Assembly: GCA_900107365.1 (NCBI GenBank)
Contig: FNPS01000008.1
Location: 1 to 64,000 of the forward strand
Direction of reading: 5' to 3'
DNA from: Flavobacterium aquidurense
Lineage (GTDB): Bacteria; Bacteroidota; Bacteroidia; Flavobacteriales; Flavobacteriaceae
Length of the DNA stretch: 64,000 nt
The stretch's first letter is position 1. Each line of letters begins with the position of its first letter. The notes under the pieces are model-generated. The model searched no databases. It was not told the DNA's origin and saw only the letters and a list, made by a program, of their open reading frames with translations. The position numbers were made by a program, and so were the translations under genes. This document shows, in pieces, positions 1 through 8,421 of this stretch.

Positions 1-168
1 AATAAAAAAATCCGTTTGATGATTTATGAAATAAAAATCCTATTTTTGAAAATATATAACACTGACAATTGTCAGACATAGCGACCCAATTTAGGATAGA
101 TAAGTCGGATGTAGTCAGACATATATACAAGTTAGTGGCAAGTTAACCGTAGAAAACAAAAAAACACT

Positions 169-735
169 ATGGAAAAGATACTATTTATTACAATATTACT
201 TTTGAAAATTAATGCTTTTGCGCAAACCAAAACTGAAAAAGACACGATTTTAAATGTCATATATAAAAATGAAATTGAGAATGAAACTAAACCTAAACCT
301 CTATTTTTTTTAAATAACAAAATTACAACAGAAGGAATTCTAAAAACAATTAATCCAAATTCCATCGCAAATATAAAAGTTGAAAAAGAAGAAGTTGAAA
401 TCGATAATAAAAAATATTATGGTAAAATATTTATTGAAACTAAAAGTAACAATAAACCAAAATTAATTTCTCTAAATAATTTGAAATTAAAATACACTAA
501 CATAAAAGAAAACTCGACAATTTTTCTAATTGATAATGAAGTTATAAATGCGGATTATGAAAAGTTTTTAATTGATCAGAATTATATCTTAAAAATTGAA
601 GTTGAAAAAATTGACAATAAAGCAGAAAATTTAAACCTAAATATTATCAAATTGTTGACTAAATCTGAAGAGAATATAAGAAAATCAAAAGAAATTCGAA
701 TTCGTGGAGAAAATGAATTCACTATAAATAAATAA
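169..735 (+). CDS. Secreted hypothetical protein with plug-like repeats
   Basis: The 188-residue protein starts with a short hydrophobic leader ending in Ala-Phe-Ala, a typical signal peptidase I site, so export to the periplasm or outer membrane face is likely. The mature part is rich in Lys, Asn, Ile and Glu. Two segments resemble the beta-alpha unit of TonB-receptor plug domains (around residues 60-70 and 125-150, of the kind Asn-Pro-x-x-Ile-x-x-Ile-x-Val-x-Lys). No family with a known reaction is recognised. It stands alone, followed 7 bases after its stop by an attC-like palindrome, which suggests a cassette-like unit. Confidence 0.6.
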   Translation: MEKILFITILLLKINAFAQTKTEKDTILNVIYKNEIENETKPKPLFFLNNKITTEGILKTINPNSIANIKVEKEEVEIDNKKYYGKIFIETKSNNKPKLISLNNLKLKYTNIKENSTIFLIDNEVINADYEKFLIDQNYILKIEVEKIDNKAENLNLNIIKLLTKSEENIRKSKEIRIRGENEFTINK

Positions 736-742
736 CCAGCCA

Positions 743-871
743 CTAACAGCCGTTTGGCGAGATTGGGGTTTTAGGTTGAATTTAAAGATGGGTTTGTATT
801 TGAGAAATTTGTGTTTAACCGAAAAATCCCGCATCTTTAGTCCCCAACCTCGCCAAGCGCCAGAACGTTAG
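743..871. repeat. attC-like imperfect palindrome between two small genes
   Basis: The ends are CTAAC (743-747) and GTTAG (867-871). Inside them TTGGCGAGATTGGGG (754-768) pairs with CCCCAACCTCGCCAA (842-856) with one G-T type mismatch, and AAAGATG matches CATCTTT further in. The two arms have unequal spacers between the outer 5-mers and the inner stem, the general layout of integron attC recombination sites. The outer 5-mers fit the R-box ends only loosely. No integron integrase is in the window. It could also be an unrelated structured repeat. Confidence 0.5.
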
Positions 872-915
872 CAGTTATGGTAGAAGAATCGTGAATAAAT
901 AAAAATTAGAACAAA

Positions 916-1287
916 ATGAGAGATTCAGAAATAATAGAATATATTAAAACACATAACTTAATCGGTCTAAAAGCAGGTGAATTTCGAACAACTTTTTTGG
1001 AAATATGGATGGTAGTAGTTAATGACCGAATCTTTGCCCGTTCATGGGGTTTTGCCGAAAAAAGTTGGTACAATACTTTTTTATCTGATAGCAATGGACA
1101 ACTTAAATGTGGAGAAACTGTTTTTAATATAAAAGCCGTGATACCAGATGATTTAATTAAAATTTCTGAACAAATCAATAATGCATATTTAGAGAAATAT
1201 GACAGTGGAAGTAATTCTAAATATGCTCACGGGATAATCAAACAAAAGCATATTGAAAAAACAATGGAATTTATTATTACTGAATAA
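916..1287 (+). CDS. DUF2255-like protein
   Basis: The 123-residue protein carries a beta-strand pair with the pattern I-W-x-V-V-V-x-x-x-x-F-A-R-S-W-G (residues about 30-46), the typical core of DUF2255 proteins. These are small alpha/beta proteins of unknown function, sometimes annotated with nitroreductase-related folds. There is no signal peptide or membrane segment, so it is cytosolic. The start follows an AT-rich leader about 45 bases after the attC-like palindrome. A second CTAACAGCC motif (1303-1311) follows the stop, so the gene sits between two such ends like a cassette. Function is unknown. Confidence 0.6.
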   Translation: MRDSEIIEYIKTHNLIGLKAGEFRTTFLEIWMVVVNDRIFARSWGFAEKSWYNTFLSDSNGQLKCGETVFNIKAVIPDDLIKISEQINNAYLEKYDSGSNSKYAHGIIKQKHIEKTMEFIITE

Positions 1288-2078
1288 ATAAAACCACACC
1301 CGCTAACAGCCACTCCTGGTTGCCAAGCAGACCAATTTAGAATTCCCTGCGCGCCGGATTATCCTTTTCGGGCTCTATAGTCTCAAAGGGTGCGCTTTGA
1401 TCCTCATTATTCTTGTGAGTATCAAAATCAGTTTGAGACCCCTTTAAAGGGTCATTCTCTATTAGGTCCTTTTCTATGTCCTTCACCGTTATGTCTTTGG
1501 GGCCGCTTTGGGGTTCCTTTTAAGGGTTCTGCGGGTCATAGGGGCTGGGTGTTTTTGGCTTGCGGTTTTTGGGGCTTTGATTTGGCTTTGGGAATTACGG
1601 TGGTCCTTGTGGTAATTTTTGCTTGTATGGGAAGTTGTCGTTTTATTTTTTGGATTAGATTATTGCTGTGGTTTTTTTAAAGGGTGACCGGGGCAGGTTG
1701 GCGGTACTTGTCGTGCTTGTCCGGGTAGTAGGAATTGTTAGCGCAATCTAATCGGGATGATCAGCATCGTCAATTGTATTTAATATTTTTTAGGTTTAAT
1801 ATTTTTTTTTGGAGCTTTTTCCCGCTATCCGTTGCAATCTTTTGTGCCGAACACCGGCACAAAAGGATTTCCACTGCTATCGGGGCTAAGGATGTATCGC
1901 ACAATGCTCTGTTATTACAGCGGGTTTGTGACTAATTAAGCTCTACATTGGATTATCTACCTGAGATAGTAACAGGCGAAGCACCGGAGCCTTAGCGAAT
2001 AGTCGAAGTAAATTATCCCAAATTACAAATTAAACTTTCTATAAAGCCAATTTTGTAGCTGTTACCAGCAGAGTTTTT
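1288..2078. other. Gene-free stretch of about 790 bases
   Basis: It begins with a CTAACAGCC motif at 1303 resembling the end of the palindrome at 743-871. It then has an unusually G+T-rich plus strand (about 1390-1700) in which an open frame exists but reads as low-complexity Trp/Gly/Phe-rich protein. It ends with one copy of the stem-loop repeat described separately. I see no convincing gene; it may be decayed DNA. Confidence 0.5.
1790..1888. repeat. Stem-loop repeat, copy 1
   Basis: About 100 bases closely match 2613-2711 in the same orientation. The centre is a perfect 11-bp hairpin, CTTTTGTGCCG (1839-1849) with CGGCACAAAAG (1855-1865) around a 5-base loop AACAC. It is followed by a conserved tail TTTCCACTGCTATCGGGGCT. 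The stem is identical in both copies while the loop differs. Similar hairpins are scattered through many flavobacterial genomes (from memory). Confidence 0.75.
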
Positions 2079-2588
2079 TTAGTCTTTAATGATAGATTCT
2101 AATTTAAAAGTCTTTTGTCCAATATCTTTGAAAATTGTTTTTATTTGAACTGTGAAGAAATTATTTAATGATTCCCAACTGCTAACATTTATGCCATAAT
2201 TTCCATTTTTATCAATATTATTTACAATGCATAAATTTCCAATTTTTAATACATTGTCACGGAATTTCAAAAAGTCTTTTCTCCAAATAATGAGATTATA
2301 ACTGCCAATTAAAAAAGGTTTTATTTCAGGATGGAGAGCCCACATTTTTTCTTGCTCTTCCAATGAATATTTAAAATAATTAGCTTTTGAAGTTCCACAA
2401 CCCCAAAAAGATTCTCTTCTTATTTCTATTTCATCGGGGCATTTTGAATTACTATAAGTTAAAGCTATAAATGTATAATTTTGAGGACTTTTCTTATTAG
2501 TCTCTGTACACATTATAACTTTATAATTTCCATCAACAGTTTTAAAAGTTAATAAATCACCTTGCTCGATGCTTTTAATTTTTTCCAT
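2079..2588 (-). CDS. Hypothetical cytosolic protein
   Basis: The 169-residue protein has no signal peptide or membrane span. It opens with a beta-rich segment (residues 1-45: a strand containing Asp-Leu-Leu-Thr-Phe, then Tyr-Lys-Val-Ile-Met) reminiscent of small SH3-like barrels. It has several aromatic residues and a Cys-Gly-Cys-like element (W-G-C-G, about residues 62-65). I do not recognise the family. It lies between two direct copies of a 100-base stem-loop repeat, which suggests it was acquired as a unit. Confidence 0.55.
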   Translation of the reverse strand: MEKIKSIEQGDLLTFKTVDGNYKVIMCTETNKKSPQNYTFIALTYSNSKCPDEIEIRRESFWGCGTSKANYFKYSLEEQEKMWALHPEIKPFLIGSYNLIIWRKDFLKFRDNVLKIGNLCIVNNIDKNGNYGINVSSWESLNNFFTVQIKTIFKDIGQKTFKLESIIKD

Positions 2589-2612
2589 CTGATTATCTAA
2601 AACAATTCATTT

Positions 2613-2711
2613 TTAGGTTTACAATTATTTTTTAGGAACTCTTCTCGTTATCCGTTCCAATCTTTTGTGCCGGGGTTCGGCACAAAAGAATTTCCACTGC
2701 TATCGGGGCTA
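2613..2711. repeat. Stem-loop repeat, copy 2
   Basis: This is the second copy of the repeat at 1790-1888, directly oriented. The 11-bp stem (2662-2672 with 2678-2688) is identical, but the loop is GGGTT rather than AACAC. The tail CACTGCTATCGGGGCTA is conserved. Together the two copies bracket the gene at 2079-2588. Confidence 0.75.
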
Positions 2712-2763
2712 GGGCTTTAGCTCCCATACCATAATGACATTATTCAGTAGGGGTGTATTTCTC

Positions 2764-5700
2764 TTAAAAAAAACTGTTCAAAACATTCATTACTTGTACA
2801 TACTTGTTTCCTAGTAATTTAAAGTCGAGCCCCAGCTGTCTGCCGAGATTAATTGCAATCTCTTTAGGCATGCCAAATAAAGCTCTGCTTAACAGGACCT
2901 GGGCATGCTGATCCTGCTGTTCGGGTTTGAGCAACGGCATGATATATAAATCCTTAAGGAAACGGCTCAGCATAACAACAATATCTGGATTTTGATGAAC
3001 GTTGTACTGCAAGTTCTGAAGGCAGAGATTATAATAGTTTTTACCCCCGGCTAAATATTGGTAAAATTCAGTTTTAAGCGTATCGATAATTATATTGATG
3101 CCAATATAATTTGACTTTAAAAGAAAGCTGTAAAAGTCGTTGCCGCATTTCTCAGGATAAAACCTATTTAAATAGCTCTCAGGACTGATAATGTTTCCTA
3201 TGGTGCTTCTGGTTGCCAGATACAGTGTTGAATCACTGCTGATAAGAAGAGAGTCTTCCCGGTCCGCAATACACATGCTTTCCACTAGAATTTCCATCAT
3301 GCCTTCCATACCTTCTTTCGGGCCAAGTTTACGAACGATATTTAATTTTTCGGCAACCAGATCAATTTTGCAGTTATCTTCTATCCACTTTAAAATATCC
3401 TTTAGGAATAAAATTCTTTTTTGATTAAAATCTTCTGGTGTATCAAATTTTGTTACCGACTGAGGGGTTATCTGTAAAGTCATCGGAGAAGGTGCAGAAT
3501 TTGCCAGTTCAAAAATTTCCACCTCTATCTTGTCTTTTACAAGAAATGAAACGGTAAATCTGTGCTTGAATTCAAATCCGAGCTCTTTTTGCAAAGAATA
3601 AAACAGCATCAGCGCACTGAAATCAAGGGCAAAGTCCAGTGAGTGGTGCTTTTCCGGAATTGGTCTTGAGAGAAGCAATGGAATGGTTGTAAACTTAAAG
3701 GCTGGATTTCCGGTAAGATGCATATACGCATCAATGTAGTTTTCACCAAAAACCATTCTGGAAATTTCTGAAAAACCGAGTCGATAATTAAAATAATCTT
3801 CCAAAGACCGGTCTTTAAATTCTTTATCTTTTAGTCCTAGAGGACCGAAATGGGATTTGAAGAATTCGATTAAATCCTCGGGATTTTCTGGTGTCGGCAA
3901 TGATTCAAAACCCAGCTCGTTGACAGGATTTGCCGCCTCATCCTGTATGGTGCGGAATAGGTGCCACGCATCATTTAAGATTTCGCGGATGTATATGGTG
4001 GTAATCTTGTGGGAAACACCGGTTGAAGTTGTAAAAGTTTCTCCGCACTTACGTCCTAAGAATTCTTTCTGCAGGCCGCTTTCTTTTTCAATTTTTATAT
4101 ATTCTTTCTTTTCTCCTACATAATAAGTTACCCAGCTGCCAAGCTCAACGGTCTGATAGCTTTTAAAATATTTGTGTTCTTTCAGTAATATCTGGCTTGC
4201 AAAGTAACTCCTTCGGGCTTCAGTATTTAAAGTGTTGCAGGCAAGTTTAAACAGCAGTGAAAACCCTCGGTCCGTATCGGCTTCAGTCCTGATTAAAATC
4301 ATGCTGATGGCCACTCCAAATGCTTCGTTATCAATCTTCCAGTCTATCTTGCCTGAGACTTCTTTAATTTTGGTAATGTTTCGGCGTCTCTCCAGAATGT
4401 GCAGATAGGAGAGTATATACTGCTCGTTTGCAGGAAAGTTTTCATAGAGATACTGGTCGATTTTTTCGATTTCGTCAAAATCATTAATTGCGTTGTATAA
4501 ATTGTGTTCATACTCAAGGAGCTGCCGGTCAGGTAAATAGGTATTTTCTCTCCAAAACTTCAGCAGTTCAAGCAGTTCTACGTAAAATCCTCTTTCCTGA
4601 TCATTTCGGTCGCAGAGCTGTTCGTGAAGGAGTATTATATAAAAACGGAGTGTTTCGCTAATCTTCTTTTTATCCAGAAATGTTCTTAAATATTCGATTG
4701 CTTCCTTTCTTTTTCCGATCGAATTAAAGCTTTCGGCAATAAGGGTTTTCCATTTGATGTCAAATTCTGTAAATTCCTGTAATGCAGAAAGCTTCCCGAA
4801 GATTTCCTCACGATTAAAATTCTTAAGGAATCTCGTGGTGATTATGATCTCCAGTAAGGATTTAAGTTGCTCGTTTTTGAATTCTTTCTCCTTAATTCTG
4901 GCCAGCTGCAATTCCAATATATTTTCTTCCAGTTTTTTATATAATATGCTTAGAAATGCGTTAATGATGTTAAGCCCATTTCTTTCCTCTATAACTTCAA
5001 GTGAATTCAGATAATCGGCAAATATATCTATTACTTCAGCGCTTCTTCCGTTAAGATGGAACAGTGCGCCTTTAAAAAGGTAGATTTCGCTGTAGAGCTC
5101 CCCGCCGTTGGCTTCATACTGCAGCACACAGTCCAACGAATACTGATATTCTTTTTGATGATTGAGCACCTGGCAGAAACAGAAGGTATAGAACCACAAA
5201 TCTTTATGTATTCTGGGATACAATGATTTTAAAATGTCAGGCTGCCGCTCATCGTTGCTGCGCAGATAACGGAGGTAGGAAAGAAAAAACTGCTGATGCA
5301 CAATCAGTTCGCCCATTTCAGTATTCTGCAGCGTTGCCACATACGTGCCCAAAATCTGTATCGCGTCGTCGATCGTTAAGCTGTTGTTGTAGATGAAATC
5401 ATCTCCGCAAATGTACTTTTGGGAGTACTCGTTTAGGAATTTATTGATGGCAAGATCAATGGTTATGCGCCATGCTTCAAGGGAAACAAAAGTTAATTTA
5501 CTATATTTTGAAAAATCTATTTTCAAGCTGAGGCCGTAGTCGGACAAATCTTCAAAAAAAAGCAGCTGCCCGGTCACAACAATGTGCTGCACTAATCCTA
5601 ATTGGAAATTATACTGGGAGAGGACGGCAGCGGGGATAGAGGGAATAAAGACTTTAAGGTCAGCGGCAGTTAATGCTTTTACGTACCAGGCAGAGAGATT

Positions 5701-6147
5701 GTACGGTTCAATTTTTAATATTTCCTCTGCAAAAGCCGCTGCTTTCTCTTTTTCCTCCAAGTTGAGATATTCCACGCATGCCCGCTCCCTGATTTCTGGA
5801 TCGGTATTGCATAATTGATACGCGGTTATAAAGTCCATGGCCGCCACATCCGGCGTCAGGTCAGGAAGTTCCCTTTTGCAGGTTCCTTTCAGGTAGCATA
5901 TCTTACTTAAAATTTTATTTTTATGCGGATGCTCGTTCTCATGAACCCTTTTTTCCAGATCCAGAAGAATATCAAAGGCTGTTTTAACTTTGAACTGGCC
6001 AAGTAATGATTCGATTGTTTTTAACTGTCCCTTGTATTCGGACAGCAGATCGCCAAGACCGATAAAAATATTATTCACTTGGTTCCCAATATGGATAGGC
6101 CCTCCCTGGGAATCTATCTGTCCAAAGTTTGCATTATTTATTTCCAT
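2764..6147 (-). CDS. TPR / GreAB-C-like / PIN-like protein with N-terminal amyloid-type motif
   Basis: The 1127-residue protein has four parts. Residues 5-22 form a short Asn/Gly-rich motif ending Gly-Gly-Pro-Ile-His-Ile-Gly-Asn. It matches, without gaps, the C-terminal motif of the adjacent 129-residue protein (9 of 18 identical, 13 similar). Residues about 45-650 are helical pairs typical of TPR repeats. Residues about 663-735 resemble the C-terminal domain of GreA/GreB (Val-Glu-Leu-Gly-Ser-Trp-Val, then Gly-Arg-Lys-Cys-Gly-Glu). Residues about 835-1075 look like a PIN nuclease, with candidate acidic residues D842 (L-D-F-S-A-L) and D972 (S-D-S-T-L). TPR-GreAB-C-PIN is a known conflict-system architecture. 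No P-loop is visible, so this is not a classical NLR. The start codon lies inside the upstream gene (14-base overlap), implying co-translation. The PIN and GreAB-C calls are by eye. Confidence 0.7.
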   Translation of the reverse strand: MEINNANFGQIDSQGGPIHIGNQVNNIFIGLGDLLSEYKGQLKTIESLLGQFKVKTAFDILLDLEKRVHENEHPHKNKILSKICYLKGTCKRELPDLTPDVAAMDFITAYQLCNTDPEIRERACVEYLNLEEKEKAAAFAEEILKIEPYNLSAWYVKALTAADLKVFIPSIPAAVLSQYNFQLGLVQHIVVTGQLLFFEDLSDYGLSLKIDFSKYSKLTFVSLEAWRITIDLAINKFLNEYSQKYICGDDFIYNNSLTIDDAIQILGTYVATLQNTEMGELIVHQQFFLSYLRYLRSNDERQPDILKSLYPRIHKDLWFYTFCFCQVLNHQKEYQYSLDCVLQYEANGGELYSEIYLFKGALFHLNGRSAEVIDIFADYLNSLEVIEERNGLNIINAFLSILYKKLEENILELQLARIKEKEFKNEQLKSLLEIIITTRFLKNFNREEIFGKLSALQEFTEFDIKWKTLIAESFNSIGKRKEAIEYLRTFLDKKKISETLRFYIILLHEQLCDRNDQERGFYVELLELLKFWRENTYLPDRQLLEYEHNLYNAINDFDEIEKIDQYLYENFPANEQYILSYLHILERRRNITKIKEVSGKIDWKIDNEAFGVAISMILIRTEADTDRGFSLLFKLACNTLNTEARRSYFASQILLKEHKYFKSYQTVELGSWVTYYVGEKKEYIKIEKESGLQKEFLGRKCGETFTTSTGVSHKITTIYIREILNDAWHLFRTIQDEAANPVNELGFESLPTPENPEDLIEFFKSHFGPLGLKDKEFKDRSLEDYFNYRLGFSEISRMVFGENYIDAYMHLTGNPAFKFTTIPLLLSRPIPEKHHSLDFALDFSALMLFYSLQKELGFEFKHRFTVSFLVKDKIEVEIFELANSAPSPMTLQITPQSVTKFDTPEDFNQKRILFLKDILKWIEDNCKIDLVAEKLNIVRKLGPKEGMEGMMEILVESMCIADREDSLLISSDSTLYLATRSTIGNIISPESYLNRFYPEKCGNDFYSFLLKSNYIGINIIIDTLKTEFYQYLAGGKNYYNLCLQNLQYNVHQNPDIVVMLSRFLKDLYIMPLLKPEQQDQHAQVLLSRALFGMPKEIAINLGRQLGLDFKLLGNKYVQVMNVLNSFF

Positions 6148-6523
6148 AACTGTCCCCTAGGTGGATACTCCCGCCGCCACTGTTAAGTGTGCCAGTATTG
6201 ATGTTTTTGCTGTTTGTAAAATTGGCAGTTGAGTTAAAGACCTTCTGATAAATTTCCTTGAGATAGGTTTCCGAATCCGGGTTATCCTCAAGGTCTCTTT
6301 CAATGACAGCCTTCACTGCATTGAGGCGCGCCTGGCTTTCTGGTTTTTGCTGCAGTTTGATAAGTTCAGTTGCAGTGTTTTTGTCCTTTTTAAAAAGTCC
6401 TTTTAACCAGTTTACTGCGTTTTTAGAAACTTCTTCTCCTGTAGTTTCGAATACTTTTTCCAGTCCTTTTACGGCAAGCTGTCTGGTCAGCAGAGCTACT
6501 GCTGCGGTGGTGATCGGTTCCAT
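6134..6523 (-). CDS. Bell-like helical effector with C-terminal amyloid-type motif
   Basis: The 129-residue protein begins with a small-residue-rich amphipathic helix (residues 3-20, Thr-Thr-Ala-Ala-Val-Ala-Leu-Leu). More helices run to about residue 97, followed by an Asn/Ser/Gly tail. Residues 107-124 carry a motif with Gly-Gly-Gly-Ser-Ile-His-Leu-Gly-Asp that aligns with the N-terminus of the downstream receptor-like protein. Bacterial amyloid-signalling pairs have this plan: an effector with a helical (Bell) domain and a C-terminal motif, and a receptor with the same motif at its N-terminus. By analogy with HeLo/Bell proteins it could damage membranes on activation; that is inference. It is the first gene of the pair and its end overlaps the next start. 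Confidence 0.65.
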   Translation of the reverse strand: MEPITTAAVALLTRQLAVKGLEKVFETTGEEVSKNAVNWLKGLFKKDKNTATELIKLQQKPESQARLNAVKAVIERDLEDNPDSETYLKEIYQKVFNSTANFTNSKNINTGTLNSGGGSIHLGDSYGNK

Positions 6524-6569
6524 AGTGTAGGCTTCAAAAAATTAATAAATAATATATAATTGGATGTAT

Positions 6570-7586
6570 TTATTCCTCTCCGTGAATGAAATATTTTATT
6601 ATCTTTTCTGTTATTTCAACATTTGTTTCATGGCTGAGTCCTTTTTCTTGACAATATTCATTAAGCATTTCAAATAATGTTTCAATAAATTTTACACCCA
6701 ATTCAGTTTCGTATTCGAGTTTAAATCTTCCATTTACAATCGACTTTTCAAAAAACGGCATATGAGCAAAAAAAGCTAATTTCAGAAACCCACTCGCTTT
6801 ATCTAAAGCGAAAAGGTAAGGGAAACAATTTGATTTCTTAAACAACTCTACAATCCATTTTTTTACTTCTTGAATTTCAAATAGTTCCCTTGAGTCATTT
6901 TCATAATCATTAAAGCTTAAGTCAACTCTGCTTTTTAAATGCAGGATTAATTCAGGGGTATTTTGAATTCTCTCAAGAGCATCAGTTATAAAATCAAATT
7001 TCATTTCCACAATTTCTTCTTTTGGAATTGTAAATAGAATTCTATTGTTTCCTTTTTTTAAAAGTTCATTCAGTTTCCATTCATTTTCAAGTTGAGAAAC
7101 GAAATCTGTAATTGGACTTACGTACTGTAATAATTTTTCTTTTGAAAGTTCACTAAATTCATTCTTTTTAGGAATAGTCATTTTCCAATTTTCTCCTGAT
7201 TTATCTATCTTTGTTGCATCAAAAACTTCCCAATATGCTTTTTCCGTTTCAAGATCTAAAATGATAATAATGATTGGAATTTCGAGGTTCAAATAATAAT
7301 TTAAATGCTTTTTGTTTCCACTAAAAACAAAACCAATTTCATTTTGAACACTGAAATATGATTTGCCGCTTTTTAATTGAAATGCTATTGATTTTCCAGT
7401 AATTTGTCCTATTTGAGTAATGACATCTATATAACCATCAATTCCAAAATCATTTTCTTGATGATTCTGTCTATATAGCCATCCTAATTTTGTCTCAACC
7501 AATTTTTTTAAAATGGTTGTTCCAATTTCTCCCGTTAAACTGCTTGGGTTGATTTTTGGAAACGGTGAATTTTCATCTATATCCAT
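6570..7586 (-). CDS. DUF4365 (PD-(D/E)XK-like) protein
   Basis: The N-terminal 150 residues match DUF4365. A Gly-Glu pair (near residue 20) is followed by Glu-Asn-Asp-Phe-Gly-Ile-Asp-Gly-Tyr-Ile and then Ala-Phe-Gln-Leu-Lys-Ser-Gly, in the order expected of a PD-(D/E)XK nuclease core (E, D, Q-x-K). The remaining 200 residues are helical and unassigned. I chose the start at 7586 because the 16 residues before it are basic and unlike the family; an ATG at 7634 is also in frame. It lies 47 bases upstream of the Bell-like gene and in the same direction, so it may share a transcript with it. DUF4365 proteins are often found with defence genes. Confidence 0.65.
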   Translation of the reverse strand: MDIDENSPFPKINPSSLTGEIGTTILKKLVETKLGWLYRQNHQENDFGIDGYIDVITQIGQITGKSIAFQLKSGKSYFSVQNEIGFVFSGNKKHLNYYLNLEIPIIIIILDLETEKAYWEVFDATKIDKSGENWKMTIPKKNEFSELSKEKLLQYVSPITDFVSQLENEWKLNELLKKGNNRILFTIPKEEIVEMKFDFITDALERIQNTPELILHLKSRVDLSFNDYENDSRELFEIQEVKKWIVELFKKSNCFPYLFALDKASGFLKLAFFAHMPFFEKSIVNGRFKLEYETELGVKFIETLFEMLNEYCQEKGLSHETNVEITEKIIKYFIHGEE

Positions 7587-7758
7587 CTTTGATTTGGTTG
7601 AGGGTTGTCGTAATATGGTACATAACTTTCCCACGCTTTGTCCTGTGGGTAGCTTCGGAACTGATTATCTTTAACTAAAATAATATTTCTTGCGAAAGAC
7701 AAAAAGTCCGTCTTGTAAAAAATTCGCAATTGCACAAAACTTGTGTTAACAGTAGCGT

Positions 7759-8421
7759 TTACTTTGTTTCTTCTCGCTCCTTTTCCTTTTCTTTTTCCTT
7801 TTCTTTAGCTTCATCTATGTCTTCTATAGATTCATCAGGATAGCTTGAAATTCTCATCAAATAACCAGGTTCGGTTTCTGTTTCTAATCTATCGAAGCAG
7901 ATAAATCGAATATCAGTGGCTTTTTTAATTTTTTCACAAGCAACTACGGGATCAAGATTTCTGTTTTCAATATTGTAAAGTAAAATATTAAAACTTATAA
8001 GCATATCGTGTGAAGATAAACTTTGACGAGGCCCAACAATATATGCAATGTTTGAACAGCAATAAAATAAATCGTATGCAACCTGATTTAAACCACCACG
8101 ACAGCATGAAAGCATGACGACACAATCTTCGTTCATACAGCCTGATTCACAAACTTCTATTCCAAAGTCAAGCCAGTCATATTCGATGGTTCCTGTTTCG
8201 TTAGCAAATCCAAATTCGCTTCCATGTGAGCTCAGATAAATATAATCGTATTGAATATCAGAATTCAGAATTTTTAAGACTTCTTCATTGGTTTTCGGAC
8301 AATGATCATAAACCTCTAAATTATACAATTTTGATTGAATAGCAATGTTATCGCATTCGTTTGATTCATCAGTATGTCCACAAGCTCGAAGAATTAATAT
8401 CTTCTTTTTCTCATCTTTCAT
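7759..8421 (-). CDS. Caspase-fold (CHAT/C14-like) cysteine protease
   Basis: The 220-residue protein shows the caspase-fold dyad. His66 lies in Ile-Tyr-Leu-Ser-Ser-His-Gly after a hydrophobic strand, and the catalytic cysteine lies in Val-Val-Met-Leu-Ser-Cys-Cys-Arg-Gly-Gly (C107 best fits the Leu-Ser-Ala-Cys pattern of CHAT proteases; C106 is possible). A following strand-loop (residues 125-140) could form the substrate pocket. The C-terminus is a highly charged Lys/Glu tract (residues 205-220) encoded by slippage-prone hexamer repeats. There is no attached sensor domain. It is the upstream gene of the leftward cluster of DUF4365, Bell-like and TPR-PIN genes. The protease may act as a conflict effector or a processing enzyme. 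Confidence 0.6.
   Translation of the reverse strand: MKDEKKKILILRACGHTDESNECDNIAIQSKLYNLEVYDHCPKTNEEVLKILNSDIQYDYIYLSSHGSEFGFANETGTIEYDWLDFGIEVCESGCMNEDCVVMLSCCRGGLNQVAYDLFYCCSNIAYIVGPRQSLSSHDMLISFNILLYNIENRNLDPVVACEKIKKATDIRFICFDRLETETEPGYLMRISSYPDESIEDIDEAKEKEKEKEKEREETK

Noticed and set aside
62..75. 14-bp perfect palindrome CTGACAATTGTCAG and repeated GTCAGACATA
   Set aside because: Short, AT-rich and near the window edge; could be a binding site, but nothing nearby supports it.
1390..1680. 96-residue open frame rich in Trp, Gly and Phe
   Set aside because: The plus strand is G+T-rich there, the product is low-complexity with no known pattern, and no neighbour supports it as a gene.
2764..6147. 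Whether the 1127-aa protein is an NLR
   Set aside because: No Gly-x-x-x-x-Gly-Lys-Ser/Thr P-loop or Walker B was seen by eye, so it was not called an NB-ARC/NACHT/STAND protein.
7775..7806. CCTTTT/CTTTTT hexamer run in the caspase-like gene
   Set aside because: It encodes the Lys/Glu tail in frame and could vary in length, but one sequence cannot show phase variation.
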